The notes under the pieces were generated by a model that was not told the origin of the DNA, ran no database searches, and was given only the letters and a program-made list of their open reading frames with translations. DNA of 64,000 nt, from assembly GCF_001941825.1 (NCBI RefSeq), contig NZ_CP019038.1:4774001-4838000 (forward strand), given 5' to 3'. Positions 24,276 through 38,016 of the stretch are shown in pieces. The DNA comes from Massilia putida. Lineage in GTDB: Bacteria > Pseudomonadota > Gammaproteobacteria > Burkholderiales > Burkholderiaceae_D. The position numbers were made by a program, and so were the translations under genes. Numbering within the stretch: the first letter of the stretch is position 1; every line of letters begins with the position of its first letter.

Positions 24276-24391
24276 TGCCTGATGACCATAGCAAGTCGGT
24301 ACCACCCCTTCCCATCCCGAACAGGACCGTGAAACGACTTTGCGCCGATGATAGTGCTGCAACCAGTGTGAAAGTAGGTTATCGTCAGGCT
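24276..24391 (+). rRNA. rrf: 5S ribosomal RNA, copy 1
   Basis: About 116 nt. The terminal stem is TGCCTGA/TCAGGC, with the conserved CCGAACAG and GTGAAACG segments. It matches copy 2. Confidence 0.93.
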
Positions 24392-24404
24392 AGTTATTCC
24401 GCAG

Positions 24405-24437
24405 AAGCCCGCCCAGTTCAGTCTGAGCGGGCTTTTT
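24405..24437 (+). terminator. Terminator of rrn operon 1
   Basis: AGCCCGC pairs with GCGGGCT and is followed by a T run, 14 bp after 5S. Confidence 0.88.
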
Positions 24438-24442
24438 GCTTT

Positions 24443-24868
24443 CTACATCCCCGCGCGCTGCGCAGTCGGATGCCCCGCCCGCAACTGCAGCAGATCCCAC
24501 AAATTCCCGTACAGGTCCTCGAACACGGCCACCGTACCGTACTCTTCCTCTTTCGGATCGCGCACGAACGTCACGCCGTTGCTGCGCAAACGCTCGTAAT
24601 CGCGCCAGAAATCGTCCGTGTTCAAGAACAGGAATACGCGGCCGCCGGCCTGGTTGCCGATGAACGGTTGTTGTTCCGGCTTCGATGCCTTGGCCAGCAG
24701 GAGCGTGGTGCCGGTCCCGCCTGGCGGCGCGACGACGACCCAGCGCTTGTCCTGCGCCGGCTGGTACGTATCGTCCAATAATTCGAAACCGAGTTTGCCG
24801 ACGTAGAAGCCGATCGCTTCGTCGTAGTCACGCACGACAAGTGCGATGTGGACGATGGATTGCTGCAT
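24443..24868 (-). CDS. VOC (glyoxalase/bleomycin resistance) family protein
   Basis: 141 residues. It shows the beta-alpha-beta-beta-beta VOC pattern: VHIALVVRDYDEAIGFYVGKL at the N-terminus, a central AGGRVFLFLNTDDF, and FEDLYGNLWDLLQ at the end, with a metal-type His near residue 7 and a Glu in the FEDLYGN segment. The substrate is unknown. It converges on the 5S terminator and lies 37 bp downstream of the YeiH-type gene, probably in the same transcript. Confidence 0.83.
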   Translation of the reverse strand: MQQSIVHIALVVRDYDEAIGFYVGKLGFELLDDTYQPAQDKRWVVVAPPGGTGTTLLLAKASKPEQQPFIGNQAGGRVFLFLNTDDFWRDYERLRSNGVTFVRDPKEEEYGTVAVFEDLYGNLWDLLQLRAGHPTAQRAGM

Positions 24869-24905
24869 GGACGCTCCTTGTGATGGATAAAAGGAGGCCA
24901 GTGTA

Positions 24906-25913
24906 TCAACGTATCCCCAGCAGCGCGATCAGCCCCCAGCTGATCAGTCCCAGCCCGATCAGCGATACGACGACGGTCGCTGTCACTTTGCCGCCGGCCC
25001 GCACGACGGCGCGCGCGTCGACCCCGAGACCCAGCGCCGCCATCGACATGCTGGTCAACCATCCGGAGGCCGCGTGCGCAGGTTCGAGCACCGCGGCCGG
25101 TAACGCGCCGGCGGACCGCAGCGTCATCAGGACGAGAAAGCCGACGATGAACCAGGGGACGAGCTGCGCGATAGGCAGCGCTCGACGCCGGCCTCCGTCG
25201 CGTCGGAACACCGATAACCCGAGCACGACGGGGCCGAGCATCAGCACCCGCACCAGCTTGACGAGCGTGCCGATGTGCAGGCTCGCCTGCGATACCGGCG
25301 CCGCCGCGGCCAGCACCTGTGGCACGGCATACACCGTCATGCCGGTGAAGATGCCGTATTGGAGAGGCGTCAACGCGAACACGCGATCGAGCAGCGGCAG
25401 CACAAGCACGACGACGACACTCAGCACCGCGGTGAAGGCGATCGATGATGCGACATCCTTGCCGTCGGCATCGATGACCGGCGCGACGGCGGCGATGGCC
25501 GAGTTCCCGCAGATCGAATTCCCGCACGCGACCAGCACGGCCATCTCGTGGGGCAGCCGCAGCAGCCTCCCGACGGCATAACTGAAGACGATCGCGAGGA
25601 CCACCGCGAGCGCGATCCCGCCCAGCAGCGGCAAGCCGTGCGCGACGATCGCGGCGGCGCTGACGGACGCGCCCAGCAGCATTACCGCCAGTTCGAGGAC
25701 GGCCTTGGCCGCAAACCGCACGCCGGCGTCGCACGCGGCGGGCACCGGGACGACGGTGCGCACGAGGCTTCCCAGCAGGATGGCCAGCACGAGGCTTTCA
25801 AGCCATGCGCGGCCGAACAGTGCGATCTCTCCGCGTTCCAATACCACGGCGGCGCCAGTGACGGCGGCACCGAGAACGAGGCCGGGCACCAGCCGGAGGA
25901 TTGTATTGTTCAT
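24906..25913 (-). CDS. YeiH/UPF0324 family membrane transporter
   Basis: 335 residues from the ATG at 25913; upstream in-frame sequence runs into the LysR gene. About ten hydrophobic segments, with the conserved CGNSICGNSAIAA motif (about residues 130-142) of the YeiH family (putative sulfate or related anion exporters). Divergent from a LysR regulator 93 bp away, as E. coli yeiH is next to yeiE. That layout supports regulation by the neighbour. The substrate is not certain. Confidence 0.87.
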   Translation of the reverse strand: MNNTILRLVPGLVLGAAVTGAAVVLERGEIALFGRAWLESLVLAILLGSLVRTVVPVPAACDAGVRFAAKAVLELAVMLLGASVSAAAIVAHGLPLLGGIALAVVLAIVFSYAVGRLLRLPHEMAVLVACGNSICGNSAIAAVAPVIDADGKDVASSIAFTAVLSVVVVLVLPLLDRVFALTPLQYGIFTGMTVYAVPQVLAAAAPVSQASLHIGTLVKLVRVLMLGPVVLGLSVFRRDGGRRRALPIAQLVPWFIVGFLVLMTLRSAGALPAAVLEPAHAASGWLTSMSMAALGLGVDARAVVRAGGKVTATVVVSLIGLGLISWGLIALLGIR

Positions 25914-26006
25914 GTTGTATTCCTTGATCGAGCCCGCAGTATCGGCTCGACAGTATCGTTCGGTCCATCTTAAAATTTCGTACAAACCATGTAGAAGAAT
26001 CGAACA

Positions 26007-26897
26007 ATGACTCTCGACCAGCTCCGCATTTTCGTCGCCGTCGCCGAACGCCAGCACCTGACGCAGGCGGCGGATGTCCTCGCGCTGACGCCGTCCGCCG
26101 TCAGCGCATCGATCCGCGCGCTGGAGGAGCGTTACGGCACACCCCTGTTCGACCGGGTGGGAAGGCGCATCGAAGTCAATGCGGCAGGGCGGATCTTTCT
26201 CGACGAGGCGCGCGCGACCCTGGCCCGCGCCGCCGGCGCCGAGCGCGTGCTGGTCGAACTGGCGGGACTGGCGCGCGGTGCACTCGCGCTGCAGGCCAGC
26301 CAGACCATCGCCAGTTATTGGCTGCCGCCGCTTCTCGTGCGCTTTCGCGCGACGCATCCCCAAATCGACGTGCGGCTGGATATCGGCAATACGCAGTCCG
26401 TGGCCGATGCGGTGCGCGACGGGCAGGCCGATCTCGGCCTCGTGGAGGGCGGCGTCGACGACGCGGCGCTCGTCGTCGACAGTGTCGGGCAGGACCGCAT
26501 GGCCATCGTCGTCGCGCCCGGTCATCCGTGGACACGCAAGCGCAAGTTGACCGTCGCCGATCTGCAGGCGGCGCGCTGGATCATGCGCGAGCCGGGATCG
26601 GGCACCCGTTCCGCGCTCGAAGAAATGCTGGTGGAGCAGGGTGCCGACCTGGCCGCGCTGCAGGTCGCGTTGACGCTGCCGTCCAACGAAGCCGTGCGCG
26701 CGGCCGTCATGAGCGGAAGCGATGTGGCCGGATTATCCGAACTGGTCGCGGCCCCGTACATCGCGGCCGGGCTGCTGGCCAAGGTCCGCATGCATCTGCC
26801 GCCGCGCGACTTCTTCCTGCTGCGTCACCGCGAGCGTTACCGCAGCCGCGCATCCCAGGCGTTCGAGCAACTGGTGCGCTCCGTGCCCGCTGCCTGA
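26007..26897 (+). CDS. LysR-family regulator (YeiE-like)
   Basis: 296 residues: N-terminal winged HTH (residues 3-60, QLRIFVAVAERQHLTQAADVL...TPSAVSASIRALE) and a periplasmic-binding-like effector domain (about residues 90-290). It is divergent from the YeiH-type gene and probably controls it through the shared 93-bp region. It is followed 105 bp later by an aldehyde dehydrogenase gene with its own ribosome site. Confidence 0.88.
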   Translation: MTLDQLRIFVAVAERQHLTQAADVLALTPSAVSASIRALEERYGTPLFDRVGRRIEVNAAGRIFLDEARATLARAAGAERVLVELAGLARGALALQASQTIASYWLPPLLVRFRATHPQIDVRLDIGNTQSVADAVRDGQADLGLVEGGVDDAALVVDSVGQDRMAIVVAPGHPWTRKRKLTVADLQAARWIMREPGSGTRSALEEMLVEQGADLAALQVALTLPSNEAVRAAVMSGSDVAGLSELVAAPYIAAGLLAKVRMHLPPRDFFLLRHRERYRSRASQAFEQLVRSVPAA

Positions 26898-27002
26898 TCC
26901 TCGCAAGATCGGCAGGATCGGGCAATCCTTCGTCAGTATCCTGCTACCGCCGGGTGCGTCCGGGCTCCTATGATGGATTCATCGTTTACGAGGAGTCCAG
27001 CC

Positions 27003-28433
27003 ATGAAAACTATCGACACGATCTATATCGACGGCCAGTTCGTCGCCCCGCACGGACGCGAGCCGCTCGTCCTGCTCGACCCGGCCACGGAGCGCGAAAC
27101 GACCGCCGTGATCCTGGCCGACGAAGTCGACACGCAGCGCGCGGTCACCGCGGCGAAGGCGGCCTATCCGGCCGTGTCCCGCACGACGCGCGACGAGCGC
27201 ATGGCGTGGCTGCAGCGCCTGCACGACGCCGTCGCCGCCGCCGAACAGGACATCATCGATGTCATGGTCGCGGAATACGGCGGCACGATGGCGATGGCGA
27301 CGGGCACCGCGCGCCGCGCCGCCGCGTCGTTCGCGATCGCGCGTCGGCTGCTGGCCGAGTACCCGTTCGAGCGCGAAGTCGGCGGGGCGCGGGTGACGAT
27401 GGTGCCGCACGGTGTCGTCGGCATGATCACGCCATGGAATGCGAGCATCGGCTTCATCGCGAGCAAATTGTCGATGGCGATCGCCGCGGGCAGCACGGCC
27501 GTCATCAAGCCCAGCGAACTGAGTGCCGCGCAGACGGCACTCATCACGCGGGTGATGCGCAGCGCGGGACTGCCGCCGGGCGTCTTCAATATCGTCACGG
27601 GCCGCGGCGAGGTGGTCGGTGCGGAGATCACGCGCCATCCCGACATCGCCAAGATCTCGTTCACCGGATCGACCGCCGTCGGCAAGGCGATCGCGCGCGG
27701 TGCCGTCGACACGATGAAGCGGGTGACGCTGGAACTCGGCGGCAAGTCGCCGACGGTGCTCCTCGACGATGCGGGCTTCACCAAGGCGATGCCGCTGGCG
27801 GCGATGGCCGCGGTGATGAACAGCGGCCAGGCGTGCATCGCCGGAACGCGTCTGCTGGTGCCTTTGAACCGCGTCGACGAAGCGCACGAGTTGGCGGTCC
27901 GCGCCTTCCGCGATCTCGTCGTCGGTCCGACGGTCGACCCGCGCGTGAACGTGGGGCCGATGGTCACGCGCAAGCAGTACGAGCGGGTGCAGGACTATAT
28001 CCGCAAAGGGATCGAGGAAGGCGCTACGCTGCTGACGGGCGGTCTGGGCCGGCCGGCGGGGCTGGAGCGCGGCTACTTCGTGCGGCCGACCGTGTTCGGC
28101 GACGTCCGCAACGACATGACCATCGCACGCGACGAGATCTTCGGGCCGGTCCTGTCCATCATCCCGTATCGAGACGACGACGATGCCATCGCTATCGCCA
28201 ACGACACGCCCTACGGCCTACACGCCTATGTGTTCGGCGCGGACCTGGCGCGCGCGAACCGCGTCGCAGCAAGCATCCAGGCCGGGCGCGTGTTCGTGAA
28301 TGGCTTGTATGATGCACCGGAGGCGCCGTTCGGCGGCTTCAAGCAATCGGGCATTGGGCGCGAGTTCGGCGTCTTCGGCCTGGAAACCTATCTCGAACCC
28401 AAAGCGACCATGGGCCATGACAAAGGACTCTGA
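27003..28433 (+). CDS. NAD(P)-dependent aldehyde dehydrogenase
   Basis: 476 residues from the ATG at 27003, preceded by GAGGAG. ALDH superfamily with catalytic Cys278 in NSGQACIAGTR and the Glu in LELGGKSPT. It is distinct from the ExaC-type gene in region 1: it lacks the double Cys and is shorter. The AraC regulator gene starts inside its last 17 bases, so the two are coupled. The substrate is unknown; an inducible detoxification or catabolic enzyme is plausible. Confidence 0.88.
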   Translation: MKTIDTIYIDGQFVAPHGREPLVLLDPATERETTAVILADEVDTQRAVTAAKAAYPAVSRTTRDERMAWLQRLHDAVAAAEQDIIDVMVAEYGGTMAMATGTARRAAASFAIARRLLAEYPFEREVGGARVTMVPHGVVGMITPWNASIGFIASKLSMAIAAGSTAVIKPSELSAAQTALITRVMRSAGLPPGVFNIVTGRGEVVGAEITRHPDIAKISFTGSTAVGKAIARGAVDTMKRVTLELGGKSPTVLLDDAGFTKAMPLAAMAAVMNSGQACIAGTRLLVPLNRVDEAHELAVRAFRDLVVGPTVDPRVNVGPMVTRKQYERVQDYIRKGIEEGATLLTGGLGRPAGLERGYFVRPTVFGDVRNDMTIARDEIFGPVLSIIPYRDDDDAIAIANDTPYGLHAYVFGADLARANRVAASIQAGRVFVNGLYDAPEAPFGGFKQSGIGREFGVFGLETYLEPKATMGHDKGL

Positions 28434-29346
28434 GTTGACTCTTCTCGGCCAGTTGCGCGGACTGGTCGAAAAAGCGATGCGCGGAGCCGGCGCGGGTGTC
28501 CTCGACCTGGCCACCGATCTGCCCTGGCTTTGGCTCGTGCGCCGGCCCGCGCCGACGCCGGCCGGGCGTGGGATCCTGTCGCCGTCCGTGTGCCTGCTCG
28601 TGCAGGGCGAGAAGGAGATGCTCGTCGGCCAGCGCGTGCTGCGCTACGGCCCCGGGTGCTATGTACAGGCGGGCGTGGCGATGCCGGTGTCCGGCCAGGT
28701 GACGCGTGCCAGCGCAGAGGCGCCGTATTACGGCATCCGCGTCGAGATCGATCCCAAGGAAGTCGCGGCCTTCGTGCTGGAGATGCGGCTGCAGCTGCCG
28801 ATCGAGGAGGCGGACCCGCCCGCGATCACGGTCGAGCGCGCGGACGAGGCCATGCTGGACGTCTTCGTGCGCCTTCTGCGCCGGCTCGGCCGGCCGCGCG
28901 ACTTGCCCGTGCTGGGCCGCCTGCTCAAGCAGGAACTGCTCTATCACCTCGTGACGGCGCCAGGCGGCGCGACGTTGAGCCACGGCGTGGTCGGCGGACA
29001 GCGTGAGCGCGCCGTCGGCGAGGCCACTCAGTGGATTCGCACGCATTACAACGAACCGCTGAGCATCGACGCGCTGGCGCGCACAGTGCACATGAGTCCA
29101 TCCGTGCTGCACCGCCGCTTCAAGGCGGCGACCGTGATGAGCCCCCTGCAGTACCAGAAGCAGGTGCGCCTGCTCGAGGCGCGCAAGTCGCTGATGAGCG
29201 GCGACATCGAGGCGGCCAGCGTCGCGTATGAAGTCGGCTACGAAAGTCCGTCGCAATTCAGCCGGGAATATCGCCGGTTGTTCGGTGCGCCGCCATTGAA
29301 AGATGCGGAGCAGTTGCGGCGGCAACCGGCGGCTGGGCAGCCCTGA
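28417..29346 (+). CDS. AraC-family regulator with AraC_N domain
   Basis: 309 residues from the ATG at 28417, overlapping the aldehyde dehydrogenase by 17 bases; a TTG at 28435 is an alternative start. The N-terminal half is the AraC_N cupin-like domain (SVCLLVQGEKEM, YGPGCYVQAG), followed by two HTH motifs (about residues 215-300; LSIDALARTVHMSPSVLHRRF and VAYEVGYESPSQFSREYRR). Regulators of this type often sit next to the oxidoreductase they induce. The stop overlaps the next start (TGATG). Confidence 0.88.
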   Translation: MTKDSELTLLGQLRGLVEKAMRGAGAGVLDLATDLPWLWLVRRPAPTPAGRGILSPSVCLLVQGEKEMLVGQRVLRYGPGCYVQAGVAMPVSGQVTRASAEAPYYGIRVEIDPKEVAAFVLEMRLQLPIEEADPPAITVERADEAMLDVFVRLLRRLGRPRDLPVLGRLLKQELLYHLVTAPGGATLSHGVVGGQRERAVGEATQWIRTHYNEPLSIDALARTVHMSPSVLHRRFKAATVMSPLQYQKQVRLLEARKSLMSGDIEAASVAYEVGYESPSQFSREYRRLFGAPPLKDAEQLRRQPAAGQP

Positions 29347-30197
29347 TGAAGGTGAACGCGATGATCGAAGCAGACCTGGTCCTGGATGATGGGCGTACGC
29401 TGCACGTCTACGATCGAGGGCCGACCGATGCAGGACCCGCGGTCTTCTGGCTGCATGGCACGCCCAACGTCGGCGCGCCACCGGAACCGTTGTTTGCCGA
29501 CGCCGCCCGGCTCGGCCTGCGTTGGATTGGCTACGATCGCCCCGGTTATGGGGGCTCGACATCCCGCGCGGGCCGCGACGTGGCCTCGGCTGCCGACGAT
29601 ATTGTCCGTATCGCCGACCGGTTCGGCATCGAGCGGTTTGCAGTGGTGGGACATTCCGGCGGCGGTCCGCACGCGCTGGCCTGCGCGGCGCTTCTGCCTG
29701 GACGTGTGCTGGCGGCTGTCAGCATCGCCGGTCTGGCACCGTATGGCGCCGAGAACCTCGACTGGTTTGCCGGCATGCGGCCGTCCGGCCAGGCGGGACT
29801 GCGTGCGGCGCTCGCGGGGCGGGCGGCCAAAGCCGCGCACGAGGCATCGCAGCCGGAGTTCGACCGTGCGCTGTTCACGGAGCGCGACTGGGCTGCCTTG
29901 TCGGGGCAGTGGGCCTGGTTCGACAGCGTCGTCGGCCCGGCGCTGGCCAATGGCCCCGGGGGATTGATCGACGACGACATCGCCTACGTGACGCCTTGGG
30001 GTTTCGATTGCGCACAGATATCCCGGCCGCTGCTCCTGTTACATGGCGATCAGGATCGCATGGTGCCCAAGGGGCATGGCGAATGGCTGGCGCGGCACTG
30101 TCCTGCGGCGGAGCTGTGGTTGCAACCAGGGGATGGGCATATCTCCGTGCTGAGTGCCGCGCCCTGTGCTTTGGAATGGCTGAGGAAACAGGCGTGA
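29346..30197 (+). CDS. Alpha/beta hydrolase
   Basis: 283 residues. It has the oxyanion HGTPNVG, the nucleophile elbow VGHSGGGPHAL (Ser near residue 104), an Asp in LLLHGDQDRMVPKGHG and the His in GDGHISVLS, forming a full catalytic triad. The substrate is unknown. It is last in the ALDH-AraC-hydrolase run and is followed directly by the promoters of rrn operon 2, with no clear terminator between. Confidence 0.85.
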   Translation: MKVNAMIEADLVLDDGRTLHVYDRGPTDAGPAVFWLHGTPNVGAPPEPLFADAARLGLRWIGYDRPGYGGSTSRAGRDVASAADDIVRIADRFGIERFAVVGHSGGGPHALACAALLPGRVLAAVSIAGLAPYGAENLDWFAGMRPSGQAGLRAALAGRAAKAAHEASQPEFDRALFTERDWAALSGQWAWFDSVVGPALANGPGGLIDDDIAYVTPWGFDCAQISRPLLLLHGDQDRMVPKGHGEWLARHCPAAELWLQPGDGHISVLSAAPCALEWLRKQA

Positions 30198-30205
30198 ACT
30201 GGGGC

Positions 30206-30234
30206 TTGCGGAGCGTGGCGGCGATTGCTATACT
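30206..30234 (+). promoter_or_regulatory. rrn operon 2 upstream promoter
   Basis: TTGCGG, a 17-bp spacer and TATACT, just after the hydrolase stop. Confidence 0.6.
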
Positions 30235-30298
30235 GCGCGTCCGCTTCACGACACGTTGAAATCCAAGGAAATCGACGCGACGAAGCGAAAAAAAGAAG

Positions 30299-30327
30299 TT
30301 GACGATCATCGCGAAACACTGCATAAT
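30299..30327 (+). promoter_or_regulatory. rrn operon 2 proximal promoter
   Basis: TTGACG, a 17-bp spacer and CATAAT. Downstream of this point the leader is nearly identical to operon 1, including boxA (TTCTTTAACAA). The 374-bp stretch 30198-30571 holds no gene. Confidence 0.8.
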
Positions 30328-30571
30328 CTCGCTTCTCTGCTGCTGACGAACAAAACGATTCGCAGGCGCAGCAAGGCAGTACCGAACACGAAGTTCTTTA
30401 ACAATCAACAGTCGATAAGTGTGGGCGTTTGATGAGGTGCCAGTATCGCTTCGGCGATACTGAATGCTTAAATTATCAAATGTTCACGCAAAAGAAATAC
30501 GTTGCTCAGCAATGAGTGACGGTCAGTATTTTGAGTGAGCGACATGACACGAAAGTGTCAAAACAGAGATT

Positions 30572-32103
<1,532 letters not shown>

Positions 32104-32181
32104 GAGTGGCACCGCGAGCGCAAGCTCGGTCATCAAGCGCCTACGCTTATCGGCTGTTATAAAGTTAAACGAGAACAGTTC

Positions 32182-32258
32182 GGGTCTGTAGCTCAGTCGG
32201 TTAGAGCACCGTGTTGATAACGCGGGGGTCGTTGGTTCGAATCCAACCAGACCCACCA
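32182..32258 (+). tRNA. tRNA-Ile (GAT), rrn operon 2
   Basis: Identical to the operon 1 copy; 77 nt with CCA. Confidence 0.96.
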
Positions 32259-32269
32259 GTTACCAAAAT

Positions 32270-32345
32270 GGGGGATTAGCTCAGCTGGGAGAGCACCTGC
32301 TTTGCAAGCAGGGGGTCGTCGGTTCGATCCCGTCATCCTCCACCA
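32270..32345 (+). tRNA. tRNA-Ala (TGC), rrn operon 2
   Basis: Identical to the operon 1 copy; 76 nt with CCA, only 11 nt after tRNA-Ile. Confidence 0.96.
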
Positions 32346-32443
32346 ACTCTCTGTTCACTGCATTTATCCAAGCTTGGCAACACTGAGTTTCGATAAGTGT
32401 AGTTCTCGTTCTTTAACAATCTGGAAGAAGTAAAGTTTTCTTT

Positions 32444-32477
32444 AAGCGTGTAGCTAACGAAAGTTAGATGCACACTT
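32444..32477 (+). repeat. Pre-23S hairpin, operon 2 version
   Basis: The arm ending CTAAC pairs with GTTAG around a GAAA tetraloop, with outer GTGT/ACAC pairing. The sequence is unrelated to operon 1 but the fold is the same. Confidence 0.7.
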
Positions 32478-32570
32478 AGGGTAGTAATCTGTATGTATCA
32501 ACAAACAAAGTAAGCTGAATCCTTGTCGATATGACGTTCCCTGACACTCATGCAGGGGCCAACGTTATAG

Positions 32571-35464
<2,894 letters not shown>

Positions 35465-35584
35465 TAACCTTGGCAGTCATTGCCAATGCAAGGGTTCGGC
35501 TGTTTGTTGACACAACAGATTAAAACCACTTCTTCCAGATTCAGAGTGACGCATGCATTCAAGCTGCGGCACTCGTACAAGTTA

Positions 35585-35700
35585 TGCCTGATGACCATAG
35601 CAAGTCGGTACCACCCCTTCCCATCCCGAACAGGACCGTGAAACGACTTTGCGCCGATGATAGTGCTGCAACCAGTGTGAAAGTAGGTTATCGTCAGGCT
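35585..35700 (+). rRNA. rrf: 5S ribosomal RNA, copy 2
   Basis: Same sequence as copy 1, in the same place relative to 23S. Confidence 0.93.
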
Positions 35701-35713
35701 AGTTATTCCGCAG

Positions 35714-35746
35714 AAGCCCGCTCAGTTCAGTCTGAGCGGGCTTTTT
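35714..35746 (+). terminator. Terminator of rrn operon 2
   Basis: An 11-bp perfect stem AGCCCGCTCAG/CTGAGCGGGCT followed by a T run. It is longer than the stem at operon 1. Confidence 0.92.
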
Positions 35747-35761
35747 GCTTTTGGTAACACG

Positions 35762-35819
35762 AAGCCCGCCCGGCCGGATCGGCACCGCCCATCCTCGCCT
35801 GAGCGGGCTTTGTGCTTTT
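35762..35819 (+). terminator. Second, terminator-like hairpin after rrn operon 2
   Basis: AGCCCGC (35763-35769) and GCGGGCT (35803-35809), followed by TTGTGCTTTT, repeat the arms and tail of the preceding terminator with a longer loop. Confidence 0.6.
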
Positions 35820-35896
35820 GTAGCTCAATAAAAATATTTCTGTAACGCCACGCGTATGTACGGTAGCATTCCGGTCTTTATGTTTACGCAAACCGT

Positions 35897-37603
35897 ATGA
35901 GCGCCTCCAGACCTTTCCGGCTCGCGGCATTGATCGTGTCGTTTGCCTGCCTGACGGTGGCGATCACGGCGTTTCTGCAACTGAGCCTCGTTGATCACTT
36001 CGCCATCCGCCACGCGTCGGAAGAAGCCGCATTACGACTGGAACAGCTGTCCTGGCAGATGCGCGATTCCCTCGACCGGACACTGGACCAGACGGTCCAC
36101 GACGTGTCTTTTTTGTCGACCTCGTCGGACGTCCGCGCCGCCCGCGACCCGGCAGCAGCCAGGCAAGTGCTCGAGAATTTCCAGCGTAATTTCCCCGACT
36201 ATGCGTGGATCGGCATCGCGAAACCGGACGGCAGGGTGCTGGCGGCGACCGGCGGCTTGCTGGAGAACCGCGACGTCAAGGCGCGTCCCTGGTTCCACGC
36301 AGGGCAGCTGACGGTCACCGCGGAGGACTATCACCCGGCCGCCATGCTGGGCAGCCTGTTGCCACGCGCGACAGACCCGTGGCGTTTCGTCGACGTGGCG
36401 GGACCGATCCGCGAGGCCGACGGCACAATGCGCGGCGTTCTTGCCATTCACCTGAGCTGGCAGTGGGCGCGTACGCTGGCGGAGGACCTGCTGACGCCGG
36501 CGCTGCGGGCGTACGGGGCTGAAATCATCGTCGTCCGTAGCGATGGCGTCGTGCTGCTCGGGCCGGGAGACATCCTGGAAAAGCCCATCGCGACTGAGAG
36601 CCTGCGCCACGCCCTCCAAGGCGGGACGGGGACCGTCATGGAACGGTGGCCCGATGGCCGGACGTATATGACCGGTTACAGCCTGACAGGACGCGACCGT
36701 GACCGCGCCGGCCTGCGCTGGGCCGTGCTCGCGCGCCAGACGGAAGCCGCGGCGCTCGCGTCCGCACATGAATTCGAACATCGTGTGCAGTGGTTATGCC
36801 TCGGACTGGGCCTCGTCCTCGCAGCCGCGGCGGCCCTGCTGGCGCGGCGCATCGTCGCGCCGCTCAAGGTGCTCAGCAGCGCGATCGAAGAGCTCGCTCA
36901 CGCGCCCGCGCAGGGAATGCCGGCGCGGATTCCGCATATAAACAGTTTTCATGAGGCGCAGGTGCTGTCGGACGCGATGCGCAATCTCGTCGCCAGCGAA
37001 CGCGCGCACCGCGACGCCCTGGAGAGGATGAATGCGCAACTCGAGGTGACGGTAGCGGCGCGCACGGCCGAGCTGCAGGAATTGCTGATGCGCGACATGC
37101 TGACCGGCTTGCCGAACCGGCGCGCGCTGATGCAGGCGTTGCCGGAGGCGATGGCGCGGGCGGGGCGTGTGGGCCGCCCGTGTGCGGTGCTGTTCCTCGA
37201 TATGGACGGCTTCAAACAGGTCAACGATACGCGCGGCCACGAAGAGGGCGACGAATTGCTGCGACAGTTCGGCATGCGTCTGCTGAACGGCATCCGCGAG
37301 ACCGATATGGCCGCGCGGCTGGCCGGCGACGAGTTCGTGGTCGTGCTCGAGCTGTTGACCGATGCGCAGGACGCCGAGAACAAGGCGCATGTGCTGCTGG
37401 ACCAGCTGTCCCGTCCCTATATGTTGGCCGGCGGCAGCGTGCAGGTGGGCGTGAGCATCGGCGTGGCCTTGCAGCTGCCGCAAGAGCCGCAAGAGCCGGC
37501 CCGCCTGCTGGCCCGCGCCGACCAGGCGATGTATGACGCCAAACGTCGTGGCAAGGGCCGCGTCGCGTTGACGGCAGCCGAGCCCGAGCGGGAAACGTCC
37601 TAG
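35897..37603 (+). CDS. Membrane diguanylate cyclase (sensor-HAMP-GGDEF)
   Basis: 568 residues: TM helix (about residues 9-31), extracytoplasmic Cache-like sensor (about residues 35-290), second TM (about residues 298-318), HAMP-like linker, short coiled coil, and a GGDEF domain from about residue 395. The signature is A476-GDEF; Ala at the first position is found in active cyclases. The metal-site DMDGFKQVND segment is intact, so it should make c-di-GMP in response to an external signal. No EAL domain. It begins after two terminators and stands alone. Confidence 0.88.
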   Translation: MSASRPFRLAALIVSFACLTVAITAFLQLSLVDHFAIRHASEEAALRLEQLSWQMRDSLDRTLDQTVHDVSFLSTSSDVRAARDPAAARQVLENFQRNFPDYAWIGIAKPDGRVLAATGGLLENRDVKARPWFHAGQLTVTAEDYHPAAMLGSLLPRATDPWRFVDVAGPIREADGTMRGVLAIHLSWQWARTLAEDLLTPALRAYGAEIIVVRSDGVVLLGPGDILEKPIATESLRHALQGGTGTVMERWPDGRTYMTGYSLTGRDRDRAGLRWAVLARQTEAAALASAHEFEHRVQWLCLGLGLVLAAAAALLARRIVAPLKVLSSAIEELAHAPAQGMPARIPHINSFHEAQVLSDAMRNLVASERAHRDALERMNAQLEVTVAARTAELQELLMRDMLTGLPNRRALMQALPEAMARAGRVGRPCAVLFLDMDGFKQVNDTRGHEEGDELLRQFGMRLLNGIRETDMAARLAGDEFVVVLELLTDAQDAENKAHVLLDQLSRPYMLAGGSVQVGVSIGVALQLPQEPQEPARLLARADQAMYDAKRRGKGRVALTAAEPERETS

Positions 37604-37607
37604 CCGC

Positions 37608-37946
37608 TCAGACGCCCCAGAGCACGTCGGTGTGCTGGTCGCGCGCGGCGCGCAGCATTTCCAGCAGCGGGAAGGCGCGGGTGGAGAACGTCACGGTCTC
37701 GATCGCCTCGTGTTCGGTATCCTCTTCGTCATGATGGGCCTTGACGTCCTGCTCCATCTCGTCCGTGGCCTGGTGCTTGCGGCTTTCCTCGATCTCGTTT
37801 TCCAGCAGCTTGACCGCCCGGGGCGCTTCTTCGGCGGTGATGACGCCCAGTTCACTGTCCTTGTGCAGCAGGTCGAGAATCCGCTTGGCGTGATCCTGGT
37901 ACATCATGACGTTGGGGTAGGCTTTGGATTTAAAGGTAATTAACAT
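37608..37946 (-). CDS. DUF1840 family protein
   Basis: 112 residues, charged and soluble, matching the DUF1840 family of beta-proteobacteria (MLITFKSKAYPNVMMY at the start; a His/Asp/Glu-rich middle). The function is unknown. It converges on the diguanylate cyclase gene with four bases between. Confidence 0.85.
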   Translation of the reverse strand: MLITFKSKAYPNVMMYQDHAKRILDLLHKDSELGVITAEEAPRAVKLLENEIEESRKHQATDEMEQDVKAHHDEEDTEHEAIETVTFSTRAFPLLEMLRAARDQHTDVLWGV

Positions 37947-38016
37947 AGCTGTCTCATTCTATTGTGAGTGACTAAACGATAACACGAGTGGGACTTTCAG
38001 GTCAGTGCGCTCTCTC

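Noticed and set aside
37322-37336. AGDEF read as an inactive cyclase signature
   Set aside because: Ala at the first position occurs in active enzymes, and the other metal and substrate residues look intact.
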